Source: Amoebidium appalachense
Lineage: Eukaryota; Ichthyosporea
Assembly (NCBI GenBank): GCA_963693365.1
Contig: CAVNZM010000005.1
Location: forward strand, 6,820,001-6,884,000
Direction: 5' to 3'
DNA: 64,000 nt
The notes below the pieces were generated by a model. That model did not search any database and was not told where the DNA came from. It saw nothing but the letters and a program-made list of their open reading frames with translations. Made by a program: the position numbers and the translations under genes. The first letter of the stretch is position 1. Each line of letters begins with the position of its first letter. This document shows positions 50,055 to 64,000 of this stretch, piece after piece.

Positions 50055-51599
50055 CGACAAGTGGAACCAACCCCACAGGTGTCGGACCAAACCGATGCCT
50101 AATTATCCTTCTTCTTCTGGAGCCGGACACTGGGCCCCCAAAAGGGCCTCCCCCGGGACACCGACGAAAAATCAGCACATACAACAACAGACAAACAACC
50201 ACACGTTTACAGTGATTGCGAAACACAGTTTAAAAACCACCACAAATTCAACCTACATGTCGACACATCCACACACCCCGGACGCGAAAAACCGAGGATA
50301 TTGTACTTGCCGCACCACACGGAGAGGAATGCAACCGGAGCAAACGGAATCTCAAGAGTTTCTTTGTTACTTGTATTTACCCACCACATCGCAATTGACT
50401 CACGAGTTGCACAGTTACCAATGTCCACTGATTAGGTGATAACACGCGACCCACCACACAGACACAGGACGGACCCACTAAGCCCCGGAGCGGCACCAGC
50501 GATCAAAGTCACACTTCGGTCCCCAAAATCCCATGCCCACACACCGATGGGGAGGCGCCACAACCAGCACCCCCCCCCAACCCTCTAGGTCATCTGACCA
50601 CTCCCACCCCACCAAGATCTCCCTGATCTGCTCCCCCTCCCCCCCCACCTTCGCCCCCATCCCAGCAATCAGAAGATGATGTATGCACACCCAAAGCAAC
50701 GCCGCCAGGCCAGAACACCAAAATCTATTGCTGGCGGAGGAAGGAATCCCGATCTCTCTTGTTACCAAACACCACTCCCGTAGACTAGTGAACCCCTGTT
50801 CAAAAGGAAAGGCGCCGGATATGAAGATGGACCCCCTGCTCGTATTATGTGATACCACTGGAGACCCCAAACTCTATAAGTATTCTCGGAACTTTTAAGA
50901 AGACCATTCCCTACCCTGTCTCCTTTTTGTCGTGAATAATAGGATAGGACCGACAGTGACAAAGGACGGCCGCCCAACAAACAGACCTAGCTCAAACACC
51001 AGCCCGGTAAAGACTAATGAAGTTGTGAAAATTGAATGAAAATGCACGATTCTGTCTCCCTGTCTCTATGGGAAAGCTGCAGGGTGACCACACTCATTGT
51101 GCTTAGAAGCACTCCTCAAACTATGTAGAGTGTGTAATGGACTTATATGTCCGACTAGAGGTCTCTTGCAGGGTATTGCTAGCCCTTGTTTAACCTATTA
51201 TAGATGATTTGGCTGTCAAGATTTACGCCGAAAACGATGACCCATAATAACTCCGCCTGCACTTCTCTATGCTATATCTGTCCCTCCCCTACCCAGACGC
51301 CTGAAAGATTGATGTAGTGTCAGAGTGGTGAAGGCAAAACTAAAAGAAAATGTGTGTGACCAAAGTAATTTACACAAAAAACCTGTAACGAATCTGTCCG
51401 GATTCTGTATGTTTCCCAAGTGAAAAGAGGGTAGAGTGCGAGCGGTAGCCCTCGCAAATTTAAAGACACACCCCTCCATCTCTATAGACACCCGGTTAAA
51501 AAATAATCCAGCTCCTTTATTAACTGTTAAACCTGGGGTCGCCCCCCCCCCCTCTCCCTTCTCCCTTCTCGGGAGGGGGTTAATTAATGAAAACACTAA
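50055..51599. other. Region downstream of the ORF1-like gene, nothing recognised
   Basis: Non-repetitive DNA with several short frames, possibly decayed retroelement sequence, but no endonuclease, polymerase or other motif that I can name. C-rich stretches occur at 50560-50660. Confidence 0.45.
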
Positions 51600-51601
51600 G
51601 G

Positions 51602-51639
<38 letters not shown>

Positions 51640-51647
<8 letters not shown>

Positions 51648-51673
51648 CCAGCTGATACCGAGTGTGAGGGGAG

Positions 51674-51722
<49 letters not shown>

Positions 51723-51752
51723 GGGGAACCCCAACTAATTGATTTCTCCTTG
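51640..51752 (+). repeat. Dispersed short repeat, copy 2
   Basis: A CA run (51602-51645) is followed by CCAGCTGATACCGAGTGT, GGGGAGC, an A run of about 45 bases, CGGGGAACCCC and AACTAATTGATTTCTCC. This is the plus-strand counterpart of 23833-23930. The shared order, with an internal A run, suggests a short non-autonomous element rather than chance similarity. Confidence 0.7.
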
Positions 51753-52056
51753 TAGTCTTTATGGTGTCTCGTAGAGAAAGTAAACCCTGATATATAGTCA
51801 CCACCCGACATCTATGTACGTGATCATGATATACCGCTGAGGGGATATTCCGAGCAAAACCCCCCCCCCCCCATACCTGAGACTGGTTCTCTTTGCCTCG
51901 AGTAAACAGCGTAAACCCCTATTGGTAATAAGATCGGATTGCCTCGAATCCGATGACGCAGCCACATTTAGTGCTAACGTTGACCCGCCCATTGCACAGT
52001 AGTGTGTAACTGATCGACGGTAGTCTTTTCAAAGCACTAACTACATCTTTGGAAGA

Positions 52057-52818
52057 ATGGCTGTCTCCTTGCTTATGCGACCGCGCATTCTTTTGCGCCA
52101 CGCCGCATGCACGATCAGTAGTGTGAGTACTGTGGCCTCATGGCGCACACGTGCCCTTAGTACCCTGACTACCTCTGATCCTTCATCAGTTGAGTTCTGG
52201 CGGCGGTTGTATTTCGAGAAGGACGCAGCTGTTAGCCAGGCGTTGGCTGCGAAGGACGCAGCTCTTAGCCAGGCGTTGGCTGCGAAGGCTGAAGTTGTGG
52301 CTATTACAGTGGCTGCGAAGGATGAAGTTGTGGCTGCGAAGGATGAAGTTGTGGCTGCGAAGGATGAAGTTGGGGCTGCGAAGGACAGAGTCAACACCCT
52401 CGAGAACCAGCTGAGAAACTCCAAGTTGCAAGAACAGAAGCTCTCGGTGCGTTTTGTGCTCGAGGTCATTGCTGATGAACAGAGGGCGAGAATGCGGACA
52501 ACCCAGGGAGAATCTGCAGCGCAAAAAAAAATTACAACAACCGAGGCACTAAACGACTTCGCCCGTAGTCGGGAATTTCTGGTCGAGGTTGCCAAAGCTA
52601 TCCCTACCGAAGAGAAACGCAAGATTGTCATCAGCGCTTTCAAGAACCTTATGGCGATTTCGTCCATGCACCATCACCAGTTCCTTGAAGTTTTAGCAAT
52701 TCCCGATCCCGACGGCGTGTTTCACACTGAAGAGCAACGCATCAGCTTTGAATGCGCTTGCCGAGCTGCAGGGATCAACCAGCAACTTGTTGACGACGTC
52801 GTGCCGAAGGATGTCTAG
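52057..52818 (+). CDS. Coiled-coil protein with likely mitochondrial presequence
   Basis: Intact intronless frame of 253 residues. Residues 1-36 are rich in Arg, Ser, Ala and Leu with no acidic residue, as in mitochondrial targeting peptides (inference). Residues about 50-125 form a long helix built from seven-residue repeats: two of A-L-A-A-K-D/A and then four of V-A-A-K-D-E-V, encoded by a 21-bp DNA repeat, followed by a classical coiled coil. The C-terminal half (about 135-245) is non-repetitive, helical and probably globular (A-R-S-R-E-F-L-V-E-V-A-K-A-I-P, H-H-H-Q-F-L-E-V-L). I do not recognise the family. The codon usage and the absence of frame breaks argue for a live gene. Confidence 0.6.
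   Translation: MAVSLLMRPRILLRHAACTISSVSTVASWRTRALSTLTTSDPSSVEFWRRLYFEKDAAVSQALAAKDAALSQALAAKAEVVAITVAAKDEVVAAKDEVVAAKDEVGAAKDRVNTLENQLRNSKLQEQKLSVRFVLEVIADEQRARMRTTQGESAAQKKITTTEALNDFARSREFLVEVAKAIPTEEKRKIVISAFKNLMAISSMHHHQFLEVLAIPDPDGVFHTEEQRISFECACRAAGINQQLVDDVVPKDV
52315..52392 (+). repeat. 21-bp coding minisatellite
   Basis: About 3.7 copies of GTGGCTGCGAAGGATGAAGTT, nearly identical at the DNA level, extend the coiled coil by exact heptads. A related diverged pair lies at 52225-52290. Confidence 0.9.
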
Positions 52819-54030
52819 CGGTTGAGCAATAGGTAGCGTGGTGAATAGGGATGCATGGGGGGTGTTGAGGTGGACTGGCAGGGCCTGGTGATGGTGTCTA
52901 CCCATACAGTGATCGAGATGTTGGTTGTGCTCAAGTCCCTGTTGGTTACTGTGCCCTTTCGGTGCTCGGGGCTCTTGTCAGAGACACGCTGTGACTGGTT
53001 GTGGGTACCTTGTGCACGTGCTCGCAGTTCCGACGTACCTGTCAGATTGTTTCACAGCTAGATACCTCGCCTCTAATAACGTTTCACTGCCTGACCAGCT
53101 TCTTTCTATTGGCTCGTTTGGGCTGCAGGATTGGATGGCTAGCATTTTTTTTTTTTTTTTCATGCATGCTGGTGCTGTTTTCCTTTCCGATGGCACAGGT
53201 GGCCTTCTGCAAGATGACCTAGAGGAGGATTTTGTTTGGGCTGGTTTGCATGGCTAGCTGTCAAAATGTACAAGGGTGCACAATACAGCTGGAACGTAGG
53301 TTGCTTTAAACCAGTGAACTCCTTGCACACTGCCACTGTGACAGAGAAAGTCTTGCCAGTACAGTAAATCCTTATGTGAGAATAAATGCGTTTTGTGTAT
53401 GTTTACGACTTGCACCCCCACAGCACCTGCATGATGTGCCACTTCTTTTCGCTGTCCTTTCAGTCACGTGTTAACCATACCCGTGGAAGAGTACAATCAC
53501 ATTAGGCATGGCTTTGACCTTCACTTACTTGGAGACATTCAAGCACGGCTATTGGTGTCCAGGGCGTTCTCGACCTTACGTCATATGCTGGAGATAGGAA
53601 AAGCACACAGATGGCTTATAGGGAGGAATTCCCGTTGGCATCTGTATGCCAAGGCCCCTCCTTCAGTCCAAACATCCACCTACAGTTCTTGCTAGCATAA
53701 GCAACCTTTGCAAATACGATGGCCAGATGAAGTAGCTCGCAATGGCATCTGAGGTCTTTGTGACGGAACCATTCTTTAGGTCTCTGATGACGAAACGCGG
53801 GTGGAAAAACTGTTTGATCCCCCCCCTTTCAGGTCATGTTTCTATCTTCTTTGTTTTCTTTATTCCACGTCATCCAAGTTCAAGTGCGCTGGTCTGCTGA
53901 AAGGCTCGTTCAAGTGGGTAACCGCATCGCCTCGGCTCACTATCTTCAGTCACACAGATCTCCTCGGGCAATGACTCTAGATTCTACACACAAACCGGAA
54001 CTTAATGAGGGGTTATTGTGTGAAGATGGT
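52819..54030. other. Intergenic region with minor open frames
   Basis: The only frame with protein-like composition is 53468-53695 plus (75 codons, I-P-V-E-E-Y-N-H-I-R-H-G), preceded by a good acceptor (CCTTTCAG, 53461). I do not recognise it and find no partner exon. A T run lies at 53146-53160. Confidence 0.4.
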
Positions 54031-54048
54031 TGTGCGAGGCTGAATGGC

Positions 54049-54148
<100 letters not shown>

Positions 54149-54329
54149 CAGTGGTGCTCCAGCCCATGGTCGCCTCGTAGTGGCTGTGGTGGCCTGGTCA
54201 TGAAACACGTGGCTGAGGGTGGTGTGCAGGGTAGGGGCTGCATGCACCTCATGTGGTTGTCGCCAACAGCCCTGTTCGTCACCAAGATACACCCCACCGC
54301 ACGTGTCCACACACAGGACACAGGTATAC

Positions 54330-54690
54330 ATGGTGGTGTAAGCAACCGTTACTTTCTCATTTGATTCGACCGTTGCTTCTTCCCTTAGGGCACTGGTACA
54401 ATCAACGGACTTTACAACGGTGTGAGCAATGCCGTTGGTTTGGCCAGCGACCCAGCAACGTGTAACCAACGGTGCAATCACTGTTGATGACAATACGTGT
54501 AATCAAACGTGCAAGTAGCGCAGTAAACGTTGTATCAACGGGGCAAGGTAATGTGTAAGCAACACATTTGATTGTTAAGCAACACGTTGATTGTACACCC
54601 ACAATATACATATCCAATGGGTGAGCAACGTTGTAAGTAACAAGCAATCACTGCAGCTAGCCACGTGTAAGTAACGTCCATTCAAGTGTG
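54330..54690 (+). repeat. Degenerate array of GTGTAANCAACG-like words
   Basis: Roughly a dozen short words of the form GTGTAA(C/G)CAACG, GTGTAATCAA, GTAAGTAAC or TAAGCAACAC are scattered at irregular spacing of 15-40 bp. They may be relics of an old tandem repeat. No coding frame follows them. Confidence 0.5.
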
Positions 54691-54915
54691 TAATCACCGG
54701 CAGCGGCTACACCGACAGCAACGCAATAAAACACACCCTTCACTGCACAGTGGCCGGTGAAAGTAATGGAGGAACCAACGTGCAAGTGCAAGTGCAGGAG
54801 TGGGGGTGACCCGGTCCCCCCCCCCCCCCCCCCGCGGACCGCTTTTCACCCACCCACCCATCGTCTGGGTTCTGCTCACTTTAGATAGACACTTCATACT
54901 TCGTTTTTGTTTTAT

Positions 54916-55935
54916 TCACGGAAGAGACCCGTACAACTGTGCACGTATGCACTTCAATAAATACACACTAGCACCACTGTATGATACAGATACACCAGCA
55001 CCACAATCCCAAACCCGTGTTAAGAAACACGTATAACACATGTGCCCCTTGCGCACAGCAGCGACAAACACACCCTTGCCTGCCTTGTCCATCTTGCCCC
55101 AGGTGAAGTCGAGAACATTCCGATCCATGTCCTGAAGATGCGCTCTTACGGCGTTGCTAACGGTGCCCTGAGAAATAGATGCGTTAGCCCTCTGTATTTA
55201 AAAGAGGGAAAGCGCGGAAAAACAGGCTACTCAAAGACACACCAAAGCTCACCGGTCTCCATCACTATCGAAGGCACGCCAAAGCTTTTACTTATGGCAT
55301 AGCTACCATTCACAAGGCACCCCAAACACGGAGGAGCAGCGACCATAGAGCACAGCAGCAGCAGAACGGCTATTTTTTAACATGTCATAAAAGTAGGAAT
55401 TTCCATTCAAAAGTGGGGGAGGGGGGGGGGGACAGTAACCCCTCTTGTATTTATAGCTCAGAGACTGGTACAATGATAAAAGGACTCATCCAGCCACTCA
55501 CCGTAGGAAGTTCGATCTTTGTCTTGCCATTAGCAGGGATCTTTGGTGCTGGAGCTGGAGCTTGCTGCAGCTGAGCTGAGAGAGCAGTCTGAACGGCAGC
55601 CTGGACCATCTCGGCAATGCGCTCTGCCAAGGCGTTGTTCTCCTGCAGTCAACGGGTGTGTCACACTATTGGCTTTCTGAATGACGGACCCATTCGCTTC
55701 CATCACAACACTTCCTCCAAAGTGAACAAAACACACCAAAAAATTAAAGGGGGGAAGGGGGGGCAACCGTGTACATGCAAGGGAGATGACTGACAAAACA
55801 CAAAACGTAAAATCTAGGTAGGGTTTACAGCGGCCTATGCAACCGAATGACCGTATCTTTAAGTTTCTGCATACCCTTGGCACGGTGTAAAAAAGAAACC
55901 CTCACCTCACGGACGATCTTCTGGAACGTGCTCAT
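54916..55935 (-). CDS. Small three-exon protein with N-terminal helix, unknown function
   Basis: Start at 55935. Exons 55906-55935 (donor GTGAGG), 55502-55642 (acceptor ACTGCAG, donor GTGAGT) and 55131 down to a stop at 54916 (acceptor CTTCAG). All junctions are phase 0, giving about 128 residues. Residues 1-35 form an amphipathic helix (R-E-E-N-N-A-L-A-E-R-I-A-E-M-V-Q-A-A-V), followed by a Gln/Ala/Pro linker and a third-exon segment D-M-D-R-N-V-L-D-F-T-W-G-K-M. The end of exon 3 looks non-conserved (Cys/Ser-rich), so additional splicing near 55045 is possible. I do not recognise the protein. Confidence 0.42.
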
Positions 55936-57168
55936 TTCGATGGTCAACGTCTAGACGGCTGGGAAAAGACACACTAACGCTACACAGGACAGAGGGTAGC
56001 TGCAAGAAGAAAAGTCGTGGACACCCTTGTCACACAGTAGCCTTTGTGACCGGGTGGAATAACTACGTCTTGTACGGACCTTTTTATAGTGCAGCCTTCA
56101 GCACCGGTAGAGCCTATGGCCAACCGCAGCTGGTATACGTTGCTCTCCACAAACTAGTATGGCGTGGTGCATGTGTGTTATGTGCGCCATTTTGTTGGTT
56201 TGCAAATATGCATGCAGCCTCTAACATAAACACTAAAATGTCAACCACATGTGCTAAGAACGCCCGCCAAAACAAACTGACCGTGTGTCGCAAAAACAAC
56301 GGACTTTTCTCAAACAGGCGCGAACATACGGCCTGGGGCTCTTTACGCAAGCTTGAAATTACCATGGGATGTAAAAATTATAGCCGGCTGCAGATCGCAA
56401 CCGGCTACAGATTTACCTATAACATCTATATTATTCAACTGAAATCTCACAAAACCGTTAGAGTATTTTTTAATTATATCCGTTATTTATTTATATTCCA
56501 ACTTGTAGTGCGGTTAACAATACAAGACAGGGTTTAGGCGGAGGGGGGCTTTGCGGATGGTACTGGTCGTTGCTTTCACACAGGCCACAAACGTCAGCCA
56601 ATCAAAGGAGTCGGGCACTGGCTGCTAGCTTGTGATTGGTCCTCCTGGCGGTGCTTTCGAAGTTGTAATGTTATTGGCTTTTTTGCAATTTTTTTTTATG
56701 GGTGATGATCTTTAGGGGCCTGGAGCTTCTTCTCTCTCTTTCTCTTTTTGGGGTCTGTTTTACTATTTTGTACGGGCCGTAATTACATCTAAATAGAAGA
56801 ACAGCAAGGCTGTACCATTGATTTCACGGTTTCTGACATCATGCGCATGCGCGCGTGATCATGATCATGATCGGGATGCGTGATTATGTCTTAGGCAGCT
56901 GGCTGTGGCAAATGGTTTGTTCTTCAAAAAATAATTTCTATATAATAATTAATAGCATAATTTTTATTGTAAATAGCAATGCTGTTTGCTCTAACAGTAT
57001 TTACTCATGAGCTTTGCTTTCCACCTAAACTCATTGCTCATCGACCCCTAGACTAACGCGAAAGCAATTACGTAATCGAACGTTCAAGAGAACTCTTCGT
57101 CGATGGTGCTGGAGCCGCGCTGTTCCTACCTCAGTACCAGGTCCTTAGCTGTATAATTCAGGGCGAGA
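55936..57168. other. Intergenic region between two divergent genes
   Basis: It contains a non-repetitive frame (56046-56537 plus, 163 codons) with no recognised motif, several CCAAT/ATTGG words near 56580-56680, and an AT-rich stretch at 56930-57010. It would hold the promoters of the minus-strand gene ending at 55935 and the plus-strand gene starting at 57169. Confidence 0.45.
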
Positions 57169-61108
<3,940 letters not shown>

Positions 61109-62755
61109 TTCTAGGTGCAGTGTGGGTGTAAATTCTCTTTCTCCCTTCCCCCCCCAAACAGAAGGGTAGCGTACCACCCCGTTTTTGTTTCTTGCTTGCC
61201 AGAATTTTCGACCTTTTTTTCCACACCGTTTTTGTTTCTTGCTTGCCAGAATTTTCGACCTTTTTTTACTCCCACTGGAGCCTAAGACACTTCAACATCA
61301 GTTCTGCACCGGCCATTTGTATTGACAGAATACATCCACCTGCTGCATGCCCTGCCTACACTGCTAGCTAGCTTGCTCGAAGTGCAATGCATAGATACAG
61401 TTATCTTTGCTAGCTAAACTGAAACGGAACAATAGTCTCCGCGACCCTCTCTGCTAGCCAAATAGAACACATTTTTCTTCCGCATTCAGCCCCAGTGCTC
61501 CTGTTCTCTCCAGAATCCGGGTTTCCTCACCTTCTGCAGCTAATTTACCCCCCCCCCCCCCCCCCCCCCCTCCCCCTCCCGGTTGGACTTGACACTTCCA
61601 ATTGCAGCGTGTACCACGGCCCATGGAAATGTTTTGTTGTCATAGCTGTCTTGCCAGCCCCTCCCCCCCCCCCTCCCCCCCCCTCCCCCCCTTCCCCCTT
61701 CCCTCCCCCCCCCCCTTCCCCCCCTCCCCTCTGGTTGCTGTTCAAAAGATTCACAGACGTTAGCCTCTGCCATCGGAGGTGGACCATTGCGGAATAAAGT
61801 AAAATAAAATGTTCATAGGTTCAGGTAATGTTTTCGGTACACAGCAATGTCATGCAGAGGTGGTACATAGTCTTCTCCCCCCCTCCTCCCCCCACCCCTC
61901 CCCCAGCTTCGAACTTTTGGCCAAAGTGGTGCTTGCTACGTATACATACATGTGAGGATGTGATTAGGGTTGCACTGCTCCCAGCGGGCTCACAGCTGTT
62001 GCTAGATAGTGTCGTTACTTACTATGAGTTAAATAGGGATGAAATGACGCCATTCAACACTGTGACAATATACAGAGCTAGATAGTGCCTTGTCGGAGAT
62101 ATGAATTGAATAAGGGTATGTTAAACACTTAGTACAACACCGTATACGGAGCAAGGTAGTGCCGTTATAGATTTTTTGTTTCCATGACGTTTTTTTTTGT
62201 TTTTTTTGGCACCGTTCTTGCGTTGAATGGTCATGCCTCACTATTGGACTCTATATATCATAGTGTTGCATGTGCATTTACTTTTCCGCGGCTCCAACTC
62301 TCTTCCATCTTTTTTTGTGTTCTTAAGCTCTATTACCGTGACCATCGATATATCATTAAACAAGCTCAATTCTCAGGCACCATGACAAGGAATTATGTCT
62401 GTGTGTGTGCGTGTGTATTTGTTGGAAGGGGGGGAGTGGGGGGGGGGGGGGGGGGGGGGGGGGGGGAAGGAACTTTTAGTCAAGGGCCTTAGAGCCTTTT
62501 GAATTCGTTACCAGAAGTACATGGAAACATTAAACCAAGACGGGCCGAACGGGTGGACTGGGTGGGGAAGGGGGTGGAGGGGAGGGGAACAGTGGGGGAG
62601 GGGGGGGGGGGGGGGGGGGGGGGGATTAGACCTTGGGTCTGACAATGTTTACCGCGATTCCACAACGGCGACATGGCATTACTGAGACAACTAAGTTAAA
62701 TTGCAGGGAGACCCAGGCTGCAAGGATAGAGGAAAAAGGGGTGTGAGGGGGGGAT

Positions 62756-62826
<71 letters not shown>

Positions 62827-64000
62827 ACGCCAAACTCCCACCACAGGCAGTTCAGCCACATGCCCACCATTCGATCATACCCTCAATGACATGGGGTACT
62901 GGTTGGGTGGAGGCGTAGAGGGGGGGGGGGGGGGGGGGGGGGGGGGGAAGGGAGGGGCGGGACCTGCATAGTCAGACGCAACCCCTCCCCCCCCCCCCAC
63001 ACACACACCCTCTCCTCCCCTTTCCTGTGGGCCCCCCTCTGCCTTAACCTTCCTCCCTTCCCTCTGGGACCCACTCCCCCACCTCCCACCCGCTTGCCCA
63101 TGTACGAATAGCGTTAGCAAGTGCAGCCCGGGAGCCATGTGGGGGAGGAAGAGGGCCCATAAGACATAGTTGACATACTCCCCCCCCAAACTCCCCTCCG
63201 CCCCCGCCTACCCCCCCAGCCCCTTCCCCCACCCCCCCCAACTCCCTCTTAAAAAAAAGTGTTAGTAAGAACGAAATCTCCAGACCTCCCAAATCACCCA
63301 CTCACGTATCCCCCACTCCCCCCCCCCCCCACCACCACCACCACAACCACCACCACCCTCCGCGCGTATCATGCTGCCGAGTGTCAGCTTGTTGTTACTA
63401 TGTATAATATAAAGGGATTAGTCTAAAATTTTGGTAGGATGCATCTCTGTATGGTTTGCTCACTCAAATTTGAACAAGGTGCGAAACACGAGGTTTAACA
63501 TTCCTATCATATAATATCAATTTTACGGTGGTTATAAAAAGTTGTTGGTTGTTGTTTGTGGTGGTGGTGACCGTAAGATTGGGTGGAGTGGGTTTGGAGG
63601 GGTTGAGGGCGGGTTGGGGGAGTTTGGGTTGGGAAATTGGGTTGGGGGAGGGGGTAGGAGGGTTGGGTGGGTTGTGTGTGGGTTGTGTGTGTGGGTGGGG
63701 GGGGGGGGGGGGGGGGGGATTTCGAGGAATAAACCAAGGAGAGAGTGAATCGATGCTGTGCCCTTCATTCACCACACTCCCTCATAGGCCCTTTACCGTA
63801 GCACATAAACGCACACACACACACAACACAGACACCAAAACACACGCGCGCCCGTGCCCGCGCACACACACACACACACACGCACACAGCACAAACACCA
63901 ACACACATGCGTTCCCCCACGCGCGCACACACACACACACACATACATACACACACACACACAAATACAGACACACAAATAGACCCCCCCCCCCCCCCCC
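61109..64000. other. Intergenic region with a 47-bp tandem repeat, poly-C and poly-G tracts
   Basis: A 47-bp unit (CCGTTTTTGTTTCTTGCTTG...) is tandemly duplicated at 61179-61269. Poly-C and C-rich blocks lie at 61551-61580 and 61663-61730, poly-G at 62441-62466, 62599-62624, 62757-62825 and 62920-62947, and CA repeats at 63810-63965. No gene is recognised. Confidence 0.65.
62757..62825 (+). repeat. Poly-G run of about 69 bases
   Basis: The longest uninterrupted G homopolymer in the window. It is flanked by unique sequence on both sides. Confidence 0.95.

Overview
The window is a piece of a repeat-rich eukaryotic nuclear genome. The evidence is many GT-AG spliceosomal introns, dispersed retroelements, and very large amounts of (CA)n/(GT)n, poly-C/poly-G and other simple repeats, mostly inside introns and intergenic DNA. 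A receptor-type kinase of the tyrosine-kinase group, next to a Sct1/Gpt2-type glycerol-3-phosphate acyltransferase, suggests a protist, most plausibly a unicellular relative of animals (holozoan). I cannot settle the lineage from sequence alone. Most long open frames here are His/Thr-rich or Cys/Val-rich translations of microsatellites and are not genes.

Layout. 0-8.5 kb: a weakly supported mini-exon transcript (about 1.4-2.4 kb), a divergent pair of short paralogous genes (3113-3541 minus, 4441-4857 plus), and an acidic protein whose 3' end is tandemly duplicated (5988-6695). 8.55-17.08 kb, minus strand: an 11-exon gene that closes in frame to 587 residues and encodes a Sct1/Gpt2-like sn-1 acyltransferase; intron 7 carries tandem copies of the end of exon 7. 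19.08-22.65 kb: a recent Ty1/copia element with identical LTRs that has lost all of its reverse transcriptase by internal deletion. 23.2-25.0 kb: decayed LINE-like fragments. 27.94-44.41 kb, plus strand: a 16-exon gene that closes in frame to 1504 residues. It encodes a signal peptide, a Ser/Thr/Pro-rich stalk, about 570 residues of hexapeptide-repeat left-handed beta-helix, one membrane span and a tyrosine-kinase-like domain lacking the DFG aspartate and the catalytic-loop asparagine. 45.7-47.7 kb: a decayed DNA-virus-like island (protein-primed family B DNA polymerase fragment and a VLTF3-like late transcription factor) followed by GC-rich hairpin repeats. 49.1-50.1 kb: a broken LINE ORF1-like gene. 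52.06-52.82 kb: an intact coiled-coil gene with a likely mitochondrial presequence. 54.9-55.9 kb: a small three-exon minus-strand gene. 57.17-61.11 kb: a two-exon gene with a C2H2-like N-terminus and a possible transposase-tail C-terminus, separated by a 3.4-kb intron that is almost entirely CA repeat.

The most interesting locus is the beta-helix receptor pseudokinase: every splice phase is consistent across 16 exons, and I know of no receptor kinase with such an ectodomain. A second cross-cutting signal is that introns of genes on both strands tend to carry (GT)n near the donor and (CA)n or (C)n near the acceptor in the sense direction, so the intron ends could pair.
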